The notes under the pieces were generated by a model that was given only the letters and a program-made list of their open reading frames with translations, ran no database searches and was not told where the DNA came from. DNA of 64,000 bases, from NCBI RefSeq assembly GCF_027595985.1, contig NC_073302.1, positions 9,488,966-9,552,965 on the forward strand, written 5' to 3'. The position numbers and the translations under genes were made by a program. Source of the stretch: Sorex araneus (lineage: Eukaryota; Chordata; Mammalia; Eulipotyphla; Soricidae). Below, piece after piece: positions 24,230 through 35,220 of the stretch (positions are counted from its first letter, which is position 1; the number at the start of each line of letters is the position of its first letter).

Positions 24230-24485
24230 GGGGCTAGAACAATAGCACAATGAGTAGGACGTTTGACTTGCACAAGGCTGACCCAGGTTTGAACCCTCTG
24301 CCCTTCTCGGAAAGCCCTGCAAGCTACCAAGAGTATCCTGTCCTCAAGGCAGAGCCTGGCAAGCTACCCGTGTTGTATTCGATATACCAAACACAGTAAC
24401 AACAAGTCTCACAATGGAGATCTTACTGGTGCCCGCTCGAGCAAATCGATGAGCAATGGGATGACAGTAATAAAGTGATACAGTG
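24230..24485 (+). mobile_element. SINE, RTE-tailed form, complete
   Basis: Head ggggctagaacaatagcaca, then the long-form body, then the RTE tail (tggtgcccgctcgagcaaat), ending in a gtgatacagtgat repeat. The exact 10-bp duplication atataccaca lies at 24220-24229 and 24486-24495. Read in frame, the tail gives W-R-S-Y-W-C-P-L-E-Q-I-D-E-Q-W-D-D-S, the carboxy end of an RTE ORF2. Confidence 0.95.
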
Positions 24486-24949
24486 ATATACCACATATGA
24501 GCTATATAATTCAATGACTGTCATTTTTCCTATGAGCAACTTTAATATGATATATTACAGTTGGATCGAAGTCGCAACAAGCTTCAAGATTAAATCCTTT
24601 CTTACAGCTGTATAGTATTCCTTTTGACCATTATTCTTCCTAAAGAATTTATTTTTTTGAAATGTGGTTAAAAATGTTTTTCTTTTATTACTTTTTGCCA
24701 GAATATTTCTGAATTTTATTTTACTCAGATCCTGTAAATGTCCAGACTAAGTTCTTTGCATCTATCTTTCCCATATAATTTACGGAATAGAGCCTCATTT
24801 TTTTTCATAGGGCCAACACTATTTTTTATACAAATGATTCCTAATTTTTTTTAATGTTTTGGTCATACTTGCCTTTGGTATCATCTCTTTCTCTCAAAAT
24901 AGGTTACATTTACATTTCACCATTGGAACATAAACAAAATATTTAGGAA

Positions 24950-25976
24950 AGGAAATGAAATATCATCCCTATAGGAATAATCATCAATTTGGGAGCTTAA
25001 CAATAATTCTTTTGATTTGAATTAAATATCAGTTTCTAAATTATTTAGTTCACTAAGTGAAAAATCATGTTCAGTGTTACTAGTCATTGCCATGAATCAG
25101 ATCCTTCCAGCTAAGTGACTGACAGATATTTAGGTTTTTATTATTTTGCCCTTTCCAGAAAAACTTTATTAATAATATTATTTATATGACATTATTACTA
25201 TTACACATATCTTATTAGGATAAATTCTTTCAAATAACATTGGATGATATACATTCAAAACTTTGAATTATTTTGAATTAGTGAATTAATACCTTTTTAA
25301 AATACAAAGTATTGAATTTTATATTATTAAACAAGCTAAGTTGGTGAAGAAGCCACAAATGCCAGCGTTCTATGTCTGTCCCTCTCCTCTGACTGATTTC
25401 ACTCAGAGGGTACTCTCCCTTGTATCATGGAGATACACGGATGGATTCAGGTATAAGCAAATTTCATGCTTTAAAATAAAAAGTTTTAACCTTATTCTGA
25501 GTGCTAAAACACCCACAGAAAGGTTTAAGTCAAGTTGTGAAAAACAAATTTTAAATTTTGTGTTGGTTACGTTGTATGAAACACTATAACAAAGCAGGGA
25601 TGTTAGCAAGAATCATGCTAAGTGGCTATTGTGGCAATTTAGGTATAAAATTTAATGTGAGCTATAGATGTAGAGATGAATATAATTACAACTTCGGGAG
25701 AAAATACAGAGGGAAATAAACCAACCAAAACATTGGAGACTGAAAGACAAAAGAATATCTCCTATTTTTTCCAAAAATTAGAGGCTTAACCAAAATACAT
25801 CATTTCACATGATAACATATTATTCTTTGTACCGACATATAACTCTGCTAGAACACAATAGCACACACAGGACACACATACACACACATGCTCATCAGAC
25901 ACATTCACCCGTGAAATCTCACTGCTGAAGGGATTTCTTTTCTTTCACTGCCTCTCAAGTGATGAACACATAATAC
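24950..25976. repeat. Block homologous to the OR-5 intron
   Basis: Diverged but collinear with about 57960-59255 (acacccacagaaaggtttaa versus gcacccacagaaagatttaa; tataattacaacttcgggag versus tataattacaactttgggac). This supports descent of the OR-2 and OR-5 loci from one duplicated unit. Confidence 0.7.
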
Positions 25977-26345
25977 CTTCAGCTAATGTGCATGCCAGTT
26001 CCTTCCATTTTTCTCTAGAAGACACAGAATACAATGCAGCAGATTAAGCCCCTAAGAGTTTCAAAGATGCATTGCACTAGGAAGAAGAATTTTCAGTTCA
26101 AACTTAAGATAAATATAACGGTGTACACTGGCTTACAACTCTTGGATGATCAGTGTGGGCACTGACTGCACAAGCATGGAGAGGACCCTGGGGAACAACT
26201 CCCCACTCGGATTCCAAATTAGTCACAGAGTTGGGAAATTGTTACTTCATTCCCTTTAGTTCCCTTGGAGAAGAACCGTTTGTTGATAGCAGGCAATAGA
26301 GAATTCCTCCTTGGAGCAAAGATGATTCAACCCAAAGCTTCTAGG
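25977..26345 (-). promoter_or_regulatory. Candidate OR-2 promoter and non-coding exon 1
   Basis: One of four related blocks upstream of the - strand ORs. In gene direction it has an O/E (Olf1/EBF)-like core, TCCCTTGGAGAA on the + strand at 26261-26272. About 140 bp further is a TATA-like TTATATTTATC (around 26109-26119). A splice donor GAAG|GTATTATG ends the predicted exon at 25977. Mammalian OR promoters are known to use O/E and homeodomain sites near the start of a short non-coding exon. Promoter function here is inferred from conservation and position. Confidence 0.5.
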
Positions 26346-26708
26346 AAGTTTGTGTTTCACTAAATATTACTGCTGTGGAGTAAATCCTTAAAAACCTCCT
26401 ACAATGGAGGTTTTTAAGGATTCCTGAGCTTGTCATTCCTACTCACTAACTTTTTCAAACCATGTATTTTTGGCATTAGGTTGAAATGTTTCATTTTAGC
26501 TTTATTTTTGGTTAATCTTCCGGGGTGAATCTCTGTTCTCTGATATTGATTCAGTTGTCTAAGCAAGCACTTCTGTTGTCTACACAAACCAAGAACATTA
26601 TAAAAGAATGTGCCTCTTTTTTGGGGTGCATACCATGCATGTCAACACTATGGAAATTATTGAGAATTGTTTTTGAGGCCTTTGCAGAGATAAGCTCTAA
26701 AAAGACTT

Positions 26709-26805
26709 GAGGGGCTGGAGTCATAGTACAGCAGGTAGTGTGCTTGTCTTGCACTCCTATGTGTGACCCCCCCGCCCCCAACAAGAAAAAAAAAAGAGAA
26801 AAAAG
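26709..26805 (+). mobile_element. SINE, short form, internally deleted
   Basis: Head ggggctggagtcatagtaca, then a jump to tgtgtgaccccc and a poly(A)-rich tail. The target-site duplication is aaaaagactt at 26699-26708 and 26806-26815. Most of the body is missing. Confidence 0.9.
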
Positions 26806-26830
26806 AAAAAGACTTAGTATTTTCCAGTGA

Positions 26831-27244
26831 GCTAGTGTAGCCCAATGATATCTGTTCGCTCCAGGAACAGGAAGAGCCTCAAACCCTTCGTTCAGGGTTT
26901 TGATGAAGAAGTCTGACCATCTCATTGGTGGGCGTATAGCTGTCTTTTGACATCCCGTGGAATTCAGTCGGTAACAGCTCTAGTCCAGCGGTGGTCTCTG
27001 AATCACATTACATGTCCAGACCATCTGATTTTTAATGCCTTGGCAAACGAGTCAGAGTCCCTGATTCTTGACCATCAATGGAGGTGGGAACTCCGGATTC
27101 CTTCTCTCACTTGAGTGAAACCTGACACTCTTAGAATAGCTCTTTTGATTCCTCTTTGGGACATACTACAGGGATGGATGGAGACGTTACTGGCGCCAGC
27201 TCGAGCAAATTGGAGATCAATGGGATGACAAGTGATACAAGTGA
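26831..27244 (+). mobile_element. RTE LINE 3' end with 5' inversion
   Basis: An insertion bounded by exact 10-bp duplications tttccagtga (26821-26830 and 27245-27254). The 3' part (about 27168-27244, + strand) encodes R-D-G-W-R-R-Y-W-R-Q-L-E-Q-I and ends in a gtgatacaagtga repeat. The 5' part lies in the opposite orientation: the - strand from about 27165 down to 26831 encodes SQRGIKRAILRVSGFTQVRE, then RDHRWTRAVTD, then RWSDFFIKTLNE and RYHWATLA. Placed in RTE ORF2 order, the inverted part ends exactly where the 3' part begins. This is the signature of twin priming. Stops and a frameshift interrupt it, so it is inactive. Confidence 0.85.
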
Positions 27245-27254
27245 TTTCCAGTGA

Positions 27255-27584
27255 AGGGCAAAATACCTGCACAGGTAATAGTAATATGTAGGAAAACTAG
27301 CCTCAGGTAGTTTAGGTTTATAGGGTTACTCCCATTACCATGCTCCCATTCCTCTTTTTTATTTGTAACTTCTTTCTTAGTGTCCTGTTGACTTGTAAAT
27401 ATTTTTCTCTTCTCCTTGAGTCCTTTGCATAGTTTATTCAGAGCCATGTCCTTTCTGTATGGACACAGGAAGACTTAGCAAATGCTATGTTTTGTAATCT
27501 GGGAGTCATTTGACTCTACATGATATTTTCCTCCTGAGCATCTGTTCTCTTGACCTAAACCTCAACTGCCCTTACTTCCTAGCA
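27255..27584. other. Gene-free stretch
   Basis: No gene or clear repeat recognised between the RTE insertion and the putative LTR. Confidence 0.4.
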
Positions 27585-28330
27585 CCCCCAAAAGTAGGGT
27601 CCCGCCGAGGGACGAGACGAACCCAGGGCAAGCAGTGAGTTGTGTGCTACCCTGGCAACGAGATGGGCCTGGCCAAAGTGCCTAATCTTAAACTCTTGGT
27701 CATGGACAAATGTTGTCATGATCCAAACAGTGATAACTAGATTTGGACCCTGCTAGGGTTAGGAATGATTAATCTGGCCTGAGTGCTGTAGTCTGAGTCT
27801 GTGGCAAGATGTTGCCAGGGACCTGCCTTGCAAGCCTCAATGCATCTCTTGCTATGTCCATATAAAAATAACTAGTATTAAGATGTTACTAAGTGTTTGG
27901 ACAAAGGAAAGGAGAAAAACACCTTAAGAGTCAGGAAGGGCTTTGTAATGCCCTTAGGTAGTGTTTCCTTTGAACCTGGCTGCCCTCAGGAAGGGCTTTC
28001 TTATGTTGATTTTGCTACCTGGCTGGGTGTAGCCTAGAGGGCAAGGTGGGAGAGACAAATAGGGAGAGAGACAGAGAGACAGGGCATCCAGAGAGACTGC
28101 AGTTGATCCAGAGAGAGGATGGAGGTGGGAGTGCGGGAGATGAGAAAGATGGAAGATTGAATAAACAGTAACTAATCAGCATCCAGCTTGGTCCTCGTTC
28201 TTCCTTCGCCTGTCCTTGACCACCGGCCGTCCCGATCCAGCCCATACACAGCGGTTCCAGAGCACCGAACGCGGGCGGTGAGACAGAGCTGCCCGGAGAG
28301 CCCGCAAGTGCACATGCCCGTTGTCGTGCT
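27585..28330 (+). mobile_element. Possible solo LTR of an endogenous retrovirus
   Basis: A ~750-bp block with no ORF, ending in a GC-rich, CpG-containing portion after an aataaa signal (about 28159-28164), then agcatccagcttggtcctcg and ggttccagagcaccgaacgc. A polyadenylation signal followed by a GC-rich stretch is typical of an LTR R-U5 end. I could not identify terminal TG/CA ends or a flanking duplication, so boundaries and class are uncertain. A CpG-rich promoter fragment is the alternative. Confidence 0.4.
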
Positions 28331-29147
28331 TTAGTTTTTTACAGTAATAGTAATATATTACATGCAAGTAGTTATGTGTAATATAATACATGTAGTAGTA
28401 ATCATTCAGTTAAATGGGAGAAGTAACAATTTATAAGAATTTGAAATTCGATAATTAAATTATTTAAAAAAATTTCCTCCCAAGCAGTCCCAAGTGGGCA
28501 CTGAGGGCTACTGTTAGGGATGTACTGTAGGGTCAATAATTTGGTGTTAGTCACTGAGCCATTAGGCACAAACTAGACTACCTGACATTTTTTTGGGTCT
28601 TCGGGGTTTTATACCCAGAGATGTTTTGCAGGTCATGTTGTACAGTGGGTTGTAACCAGATAACTCCTGTTTATCTCCCTGCCTTTGAAGTTCTGTGATC
28701 CTGTATTTTATCTCCAAGTGTTCCTGAATTTCACCACTCATTGTTGCCAAGTTTTTAGAAGAATCAGGATATGAAAGTTTCACAGAGTTTTCAGACATTT
28801 TATTTTTCATAATTCTTTGTTAGGGTAGGTATATATTAGGATCCTTACTGTTACTCCTGATAACATGTAAGTGTAGTAGCTAGCTTTAAGTCCAAAATAG
28901 AAGAAGTTTCAGGAGAATTTATAATTTGAGTTGGATCAAGAATGAATTTGTAAGGTGTAATTTGGGAAAAATGTCACATAACCATCCACCCTCTCTGCTT
29001 CCGTTGCCTCCTCTTCCCAGGTGGCAGCTTCTTCTCTCCTACCTTTTCTTTTAAAAATCTTTTTGTGAGAGAGACAAGAATTCACCAGATAAAACATATA
29101 TACGTGTGTGTGTGTGTGTGTGTATAATATAAATATATATGTGTGTG
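28331..29147. other. Gene-free stretch with TG microsatellites
   Basis: The 82-codon antisense frame at 28562-28810 has helix-forming composition but no recognisable family, so it is not called a gene. (TG)n runs lie at about 29104-29122 and 29138-29148. Confidence 0.5.
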
Positions 29148-29370
29148 TGAGAATGAAGAGATAGCACAGCATGTAGGGCATTTGCCTTGCACACGGCCAA
29201 CTCGGGTTCAATTCCTCCATTTCTCTCAGAGAGCCTGGCAAGCTACTGATAGTATCCTGCCTGCATGGCAGAGCCTGGCAAGTTAGTCGTGGTGTATTCA
29301 ATATGCCAAAAACAGTAACAACTCTCACAATGGAGATGTTACTGGTGCCTGCTTGAGCAAATCAATGGCA
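29148..29370 (+). mobile_element. SINE, RTE-tailed form
   Basis: Head agagatagcacagcatgtag, B-box-like GTTCAATTC, tail to gcttgagcaaatcaatgg. The extreme 3' repeat is missing. Confidence 0.88.
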
Positions 29371-29779
29371 GGTAGGGGTGTACTTTTTTAGTGGGAGTAT
29401 TCTTGAGGCTTTGAATATGGATATATTGTATTAGGTATTCATCTGGACTAATTCAAAGTCTCTGTCCACTAAGTACTTGTAGCAACTCCAATCACTGGAT
29501 GATTCATAAATGTTCTCACCTTTCAAAAGTCCTTGAGGTTAACAACCTCTGTTTAAAATACCCAGAGAAGTTCACCAATAGTGTTATGATATATTTAAAC
29601 CTTAAGTTATTTTGAAAGGAAGATCACTTTTCTTAGTTACATATATACAAATTAAGCATAGTTTTTAAAAAGGCAGGTGCTGATCATCACGAATAAGACT
29701 TGAATAAGATGTGGGAAAGACGTATAAAGTTATCCTCAGGTGCAAATTTTGGGAAATACCCTATTTCAGCGTACTGTAC
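29371..29779. other. Gene-free stretch
   Basis: AT-rich sequence between two SINEs. No gene or recognised repeat. Confidence 0.5.
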
Positions 29780-30034
29780 TGGTACTGGAGCAATAGCACA
29801 GCGGGTAGGGAGATTACCTTGTACGTGGCCAACATGGGTTCGATTCACCTGTTCCTCCCAGAGAGCCCGGCAAGGTACCTAGAGTATCCCGCCCACATGG
29901 CAGAGTCTGGCAAGCTACCAGTGGAATATTAGATATGCCAAAAACTCTAACAAGTCTCACAATGGAGATGTAACTTGTGCCCACTGGAGCAAATCGATGA
30001 ACAATGGGATGACAGTGTTACAGTGCTACAGTGC
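29780..30034 (+). mobile_element. SINE, RTE-tailed form, complete
   Basis: Head tactggagcaatagcacagc, B-box-like GTTCGATTC, tail gagcaaatcgatgaacaatg, ending in gttacagtgctacagtgc. Confidence 0.9.
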
Positions 30035-30059
30035 TTATATCAGAGGGATAATGACATAT

Positions 30060-30620
30060 GGCCAATGATATAATTTATAGGTAGTATATTAAGCAGCAAA
30101 GTGGGGGAATAGATAATGTCTAATGAATACAGACCCCTGAACTCTGAAAACAGAACTGATATTACCCAAGTCGGGCCGTTTGAAAAAATTTTTGCAATGC
30201 CCGTTCCTGTTCTCAGAGTATTCTGGTTCAATAAAAGTCTGCTCTGGTAAAATTTCAGTCCCATAGTTAAACAGGAATTAAGTGAGATCTTCTTAGCTAT
30301 AGCATCTGCTTGGCTACGTCCTTTAATTGCTTCGGTATCTCCTTTTTGAAGGCCCCTGCAGTGCATAGCTGCAATTTCTCTGGGGGCCTGCATTGCTTTC
30401 AACAGCTCAGAAATTTCTTCTCCAGCCTTCGAGGACTATTTTCAGCCGTTATACATCCCTTTTCCTTTGATAATGCAGCATGAACATGGAAAACCAAGTG
30501 TCCTCTGGATTATCCAAGAGGGTATCTTTTAAACTAGACCCCTTGCATGGACTTATCTTACCCTTGTGCACACGTGATCTTTACTTTTCGCAGGTTTCCT
30601 CAGGGAGGGAAATGATGGTT
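30060..30620 (-). pseudogene. Endogenous retrovirus pol fragment (RNase H end)
   Basis: The - strand frame at about 30280-30402 contains HCRGLQKGDTEAIKGR followed by a run of ADAIAKK. This resembles the end of the RNase H domain in gammaretrovirus-like (ERV1) Pol. The 120-codon frame continues with sequence I cannot assign and then stops. Upstream on the same strand (30403-30620) is probably more pol with broken frames. No gag, env or LTR is linked to it. The putative LTR at 27585 reads in the other direction and is probably unrelated. An inactive relic. Confidence 0.65.
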
Positions 30621-31034
30621 GCTGGATTAAGGGTTTGACAAATCCTAAATTTTACTCCTGCAGAGTCTACTGTACTTTTGGTACTTTATCTCCCAGCTAT
30701 CAGAATTTTATTTATTTATTTTAAAGCTAAAATGCAATTCATTGTATGCAAGCACTAATGTCTACATAGAAAGTGTGACTTAGATTTATTTACAGTAGGC
30801 AAGTATACACTAAGAAGTACACACACCCAAGAATAATGTTAAGAGAAACATGTGGGAACAAATGAAGAAAACCACAAAACTATATATTTTGTGTCAAATT
30901 TGGAAAAAATGGTGTCAAGGGGGGAAAAAATCAAGGTCATTTCAAGGTCATTTTCATATTAGAAATAATTGGTATCATCCTTTTTCTGAAGTCCTTTTAT
31001 TTTCTACACACCCTGAACTTGATTAAGAGCTCCA
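30621..31034. other. Gene-free AT-rich stretch
   Basis: No gene recognised. About 30720-30920 has the look of an old LINE end. Confidence 0.4.
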
Positions 31035-31412
31035 TGGCTTGGATGCCCGCCTCACTGCTGGGGGGAAAAGGAAACGGGGATAGAGAAGGGACCACTAAGT
31101 GAATGACGCTTAGAGGGCTCGCTTGGGATGGGAGATGCGTGCTGAAAGTAGACTGTGGACCAAATATGATGGTTGCTTAGTACCTGTATTGCAAACCATA
31201 ACACCCAAAAGGAGAGAGAGAGTAAAAGGGAATGTGCCTGCCACAGAGGCAGGGGGTGGGAAGGGGTGGGAGTGGTAGGAGGGATACTGGGGACATTGTT
31301 GGTGGAGAATGGGCACTGGTGGAGGGATGGGTACTCGATCATTGTATGACTGAAATATAACCATATAAGTTTGTAGTCTGTAACTTTGTCTCACTGTGAT
31401 TCATTAAGAAAA
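31035..31412 (+). mobile_element. L1 3' UTR, 5'-truncated
   Basis: Sense-strand copy from tccatggcttggatgcccgc through cctgtattgcaaaccataac and aatgggcactggtggaggga to an A-rich end (aagaaaaaaata). Confidence 0.85.
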
Positions 31413-31609
31413 AAATACTCTTCTTCTCCAGATGGAATCCCGGTCACACTGAACTTCTAAAAACTTATGGCTTTGGTATGTGGGGACCAGGACTGTTTCC
31501 CCGAACTACTTGGCAGTGTAAAATATACAAAGTGAGCAATGGAAAATAGATGATCTAGTATCTGCTCCTAGAAGGCAGGCTTGAATGGTGGTGTTGAATA
31601 TCCAAGCAA

Positions 31610-32465
31610 AATATAATGCCCAAATCTATAGAGAGAGCCCCAGAGGCACACAAACCAAGTTCAGAAAACAGCGGCTTCTTGCAGAAATCCCTCTAGACTG
31701 TGTACTGAGCCACGGCCCTGTGCCGACCCAGCAGGGAAAAGGTTTTTGTCCCTCAGCTTTCCTTTCGGTGGCAGTGGCATGGTGACTGCCATCATTCAGA
31801 GCCCATTGGAAGGAGGTATGAGTTTGCAGCGACAGGGCGTGCATGGGGGGGGGGGCGGTACTGACACTGCCCCCCACCCAGATGAGACCCCAAGCGGCCG
31901 CCCACAAACGGCTCCTCCGCTCCTGAATGGCCATGATCCCAGAGGCACACAAACAAATTCAGAACCCAGCGGCCTGGCAGAATTCTCTCTGGACTTAATT
32001 ACTAAAATACCAGAAGTCCAAGCTCATATATTCTTCATTACCAGCAATAGAAAGCAAATTATTAAATGATGCCTTTTTGGCAGGTCTGATTGTTGGGGGA
32101 AAATTTCAAATAATAATAGTGGATTTTCAGTAATCAAAGAGTAAAGTGAAAATCATCTGCCACACAGGCAGAGTGGGGGATGGGAATGGGGTATACTGGA
32201 GTTCTTAGTGGTGGAACATGTGCACTGCTGAAGGGATGGGTGTTTGTTTGACTGAGACTTTGTATGACTGAGACTTTGTATGACTTTGTATGACTGAGAC
32301 TTTGTATGACTTTGTATGACTGAGACTTTGTATGACTTAGTATGACTGAGATTTTGTATGACTGAGACTTTGTATGACTGAGTCATTGTATGACTGAGAC
32401 TTAAACCTGAAAGCTTTGTAACTGTTCTCATGTTGATTCAATCAAAAAATTTTTTGAAAAAAGAA
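31610..32465 (+). mobile_element. Chimeric retroelement: GC-rich 5' repeats plus L1-like 3' end
   Basis: Two related ~300-bp units begin at about 31637 (cccagaggcacacaaaccaa) and 31940 (cccagaggcacacaaacaaa), with GC-rich sequence and a G run between them. Then follow ttcttcattaccagcaatag, a segment with taatcaaagagtaaagtgaa, and the L1-type 3' UTR (actgctgaagggatgggtgt) with an A-rich tail. Same architecture as 61674-62752. No ORF is credible. The 108- and 107-codon frames arise from the GC-rich units. Confidence 0.6.
32248..32402. repeat. TGTATGACTGAGACTT minisatellite
   Basis: About ten imperfect head-to-tail copies of a ~10-16-bp unit (tgtatgactgagactt and the shorter tgtatgacttt), expanded inside the L1-like 3' UTR, where other copies have a single unit (ttgtatgactgaaatat at 31341). 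Confidence 0.9.
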
Positions 32466-32639
32466 AAAAAAAACTCGGCACAGGGTTCCGAAATTGAAAA
32501 AAAAAGAAAGAAAAAAAAGTCTGTACTTCTAACAGTTTGTCCTAGAGTGAGTTTTGTGATCTCCTCTGACTTTAGAGCAGTTGCTGTCACTGTTAGGAGG
32601 CATCAGGGCCACAAACTGTTCAGCTGAAATATTTAGATT

Positions 32640-32995
32640 AGTAAACTGCAGGCCTGAGAGTTTTCCCTGCCCAGAGGGATAAAGAACATATCCTTTTTGA
32701 GATGCAAATCCAGTTCTCTTTGGAGAGGTTGAGCCTTTACCTAGAGGCAGAAACCAAGGTCCCAACCTGAGAAGGGTGAACTCCTCAGAAAAGGAGACGC
32801 TACAGGGGACTCTAAAGCTTTCCAGAAGAAGATGAAGGGTTTAATAAGTACAAGGCCTTCCCTGAGGCAGCACCCTGATTAACTTTTGTGTATGCAGGGA
32901 CTCCAGGCCAAGACAAGTTGGAGAAATTGTATATTACCTTCTCTCTCTCTCCCCTTTCTAAGTTTGTTTCAATAAAAACCATCTTACTTCACGAA
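32640..32995 (+). mobile_element. Possible LTR or retrocopy 3' end
   Basis: A moderately GC-rich block ending in a pyrimidine run (ccttctctctctctcccctt), then tttcaataaaaaccatctta and an A-rich region. This could be an ERV1-type LTR end or the 3' end of a processed transcript. No TG/CA ends or flanking duplication identified. Confidence 0.25.
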
Positions 32996-32999
32996 AAAG

Positions 33000-33830
33000 A
33001 AAAAAGAAAAGAAGATGGATAAAATAAGTTGTGGTTATGTACATACAGTGAAATACTATGTAGCACTGTAGCACTGTCATCCAATTGTTCATTGATTTGC
33101 TCCAGCAGGCACCGGTAACATCTCCATTGTGAGACTTGTTGTTACTGTTTTTGGCATATTGAATATGCCACATGTAGGTTGCCAGGCTCTGCCATGTGGG
33201 TGGGATACTCTTGGTAGTTTGCTGGCTCTCCGAGTGGGATGGAGGAATCGAACCCGAGTCGGCCACGTGTAAGGCAAATGCCCTACCCGCTGTACTATCG
33301 CTCCAGCCCAAAATACTACATAGCCACTAGGAAAAGAAAAAATTCATTCATGGAAAGTATCATGCTGAGTGTGATAAACCAAAGGCATAAGGACAAATGC
33401 AGGATGGTTTCATTTATCTTTGGTATGTAGAGGAGGAAATCAAGGCTAGGGACAATATCAATCTAGAATGAACCTTAAATACTACTGTACAGACCCGAGA
33501 GTGCCAGGTTTGGTGGGAAGGGGTGAGATGAAGGAATAGGTTGCCAGGAAATAAGACCGGAACTTAAGTGGTGGATCTCGAGCACAAGGATGGTGCTAAG
33601 GAAGGTTATAGCACGCACTGAAACCCAAACTGTGACTTAACAAATAATGGGGGAAGAAGAAAGAGAAGATAGGCAGGACCAGAGGAACAAAGGGATGTGG
33701 AGAGAGTCATGGACACTTCTGCGGTGTGATAGGAAGCAACTTTGCACATCAGTGTAAGAAATGAGCACTATTGTAACCTTATTACCCAAACAATTGCGAA
33801 TATTTTTTAAATAAAAAAAAATAGACATCC
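33000..33830 (+). mobile_element. L1 3' end, interrupted by a SINE
   Basis: Sense L1 sequence (ggttatgtacatacagtgaa) continues after the SINE (ggaaagtatcatgctgagtg, gacaaatgcaggatggtttc) and the 3' UTR ends near 33820 in aaataaaaaaaa. Confidence 0.8.
33064..33310 (-). mobile_element. SINE, RTE-tailed form, in L1
   Basis: Antisense complete copy. Flanking aaatactatgtag (33051-33063) and aaatactacatag (33311-33323) form a 13-bp target-site duplication with two differences. Confidence 0.92.
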
Positions 33831-33859
33831 TTTTTTAAATAAGTTTTATGTTTATAAAA

Positions 33860-34934
33860 AATGCATTTCTTTATATGCTTTACCCACCCTCACCTGTTTT
33901 CCCCTGATTAATATATTCCATTAATATTGCATATTTATTGCAATTTAGCTATTTTGATATTTTATCAAAAAAAGTTTATAGTTTCCTTTAGAGTTTACTT
34001 TTAATATTTTACTGAGCTCAGGTTTTGCTAAATGTATGTTTTTCTAGTCATAAGATCATACAAAATAGTTTTATTGGCCCCAAATTTTCCTTTGCTCTGT
34101 TTATTCATCTCTCTCAACCTTTATCTCTGAACCCTGGAAACCAATGTTTTCTCTGCTGTCTCTGCAGTTCCAGAATATCATCTACTTGGTATTTTCAGGC
34201 TTTTCAAACTGCCTTCATAAGAGTATTAGAGAAGAGCTTAGCAATAAAATTTAAGTTCAATATATACATACATACAACCCAGTAATTATTCTTCTGTGTA
34301 TAAAATTCAACATATTTTTCAGATTTCAATAGATCTGATGATGACTAAGAATTAGTATAAGAAACATTGCTTATAAATGTAAATGACTGAAAAACAAAAG
34401 TCAACCATGGAAAAGAGTAAAGATAACTTGTTTTGTATAACATGGATAAATTTCACAAAGAAAATGCTAGACTACAAGCAGATGGAAAAAAATGGAAATA
34501 TCAATATACACCAATATTTTTCTTTTTAAAACTTTTTAAGAAAAGTATAAGAATGCTAAAAATATTAAATATAACAAAAGTACTGCATACTTCCAAGAAG
34601 AGACAAAGACAAAGATACTGATGAGGAGGGGAAAAGGGGACATAGAAATAGTATTTGTTTTATACTAATTAACCCTAAGTGAGAGAATCACTGTGAATGA
34701 AAAATTTTTGGTTCTATTCTTTGAAGTGTGACTATGTCAAATTTATTATATATTATACATTAGCATATTATTTATCTAAATATATTCACAAATTTTTAAT
34801 TACACTATATTCTTAATGTTAGCTATATTGTTTAGAAGTTTTTCAATATTTACAAACATTTGAATAAACTTCACTAAATGTGAAATTATTTCTCGAGTTT
34901 GTAAAATATTTGTTACTTAACAAATTTAGGATTT
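33860..34934. repeat. Old duplicated flank, related to 42950-44200 and 52390-53650
   Basis: Diverged but collinear with those stretches (gtcataagatcatacaaaat versus gtcataggatcatacaaaat; ctttgaagtgtgactatgtc versus ctttgaagtgtgactatctt). It represents an older round of duplication than A/B. Probably old LINE sequence in origin; no gene. Confidence 0.65.
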
Positions 34935-35220
34935 TATCTCACATATGTACTTTGAGTCCCATATTCACACCCTATATTGCTAGTTTAGGGGATAGGCAAA
35001 TTTAAATTGCCTCTCTGAAAATGATCTTCCTTCTCTTTACCAATTAATCAGGTTAAAAATAATAATAAGAGGAATGTATTTGTCACATTATTGCCATATG
35101 ATAATGCCATTTTTTTGTGTTTTCTTTGAGCAGAAATAAGTTCCCAAGAGCTGAAGAGAGACATAATATTCTATATTCATGTAGCATGGGCAGAAGTGTA
35201 TATGTATGTATGTATATTTT

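Larger units (their letters stand above)
22545..25976 (-). other. Predicted OR-2 5' intron
   Basis: Runs from the conserved donor (GAAG|GTATTATG, G at 25976) to the acceptor (TTTCAG, ending at 22545): 3,432 nt. It has been expanded by an L1 (23323-23966) and a SINE (24230-24485). About 24950-25970 is homologous to the OR-5 intron (about 57960-59250). Inferred from sequence only. Confidence 0.5.

Noticed and set aside
28562-28810. 82-codon antisense frame as a small gene
   Set aside because: No recognisable family, no paralogue in the window and no supporting splice or promoter signal.
31585-32069. 107-108-codon frames on both strands
   Set aside because: They fall in the GC-rich 5' units of the chimeric retroelement and are not kept in the related copy at 61674.
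32248-32402. CRISPR-like array
   Set aside because: Units are contiguous and near-identical with no unique spacers, in a vertebrate genome. It is a minisatellite.
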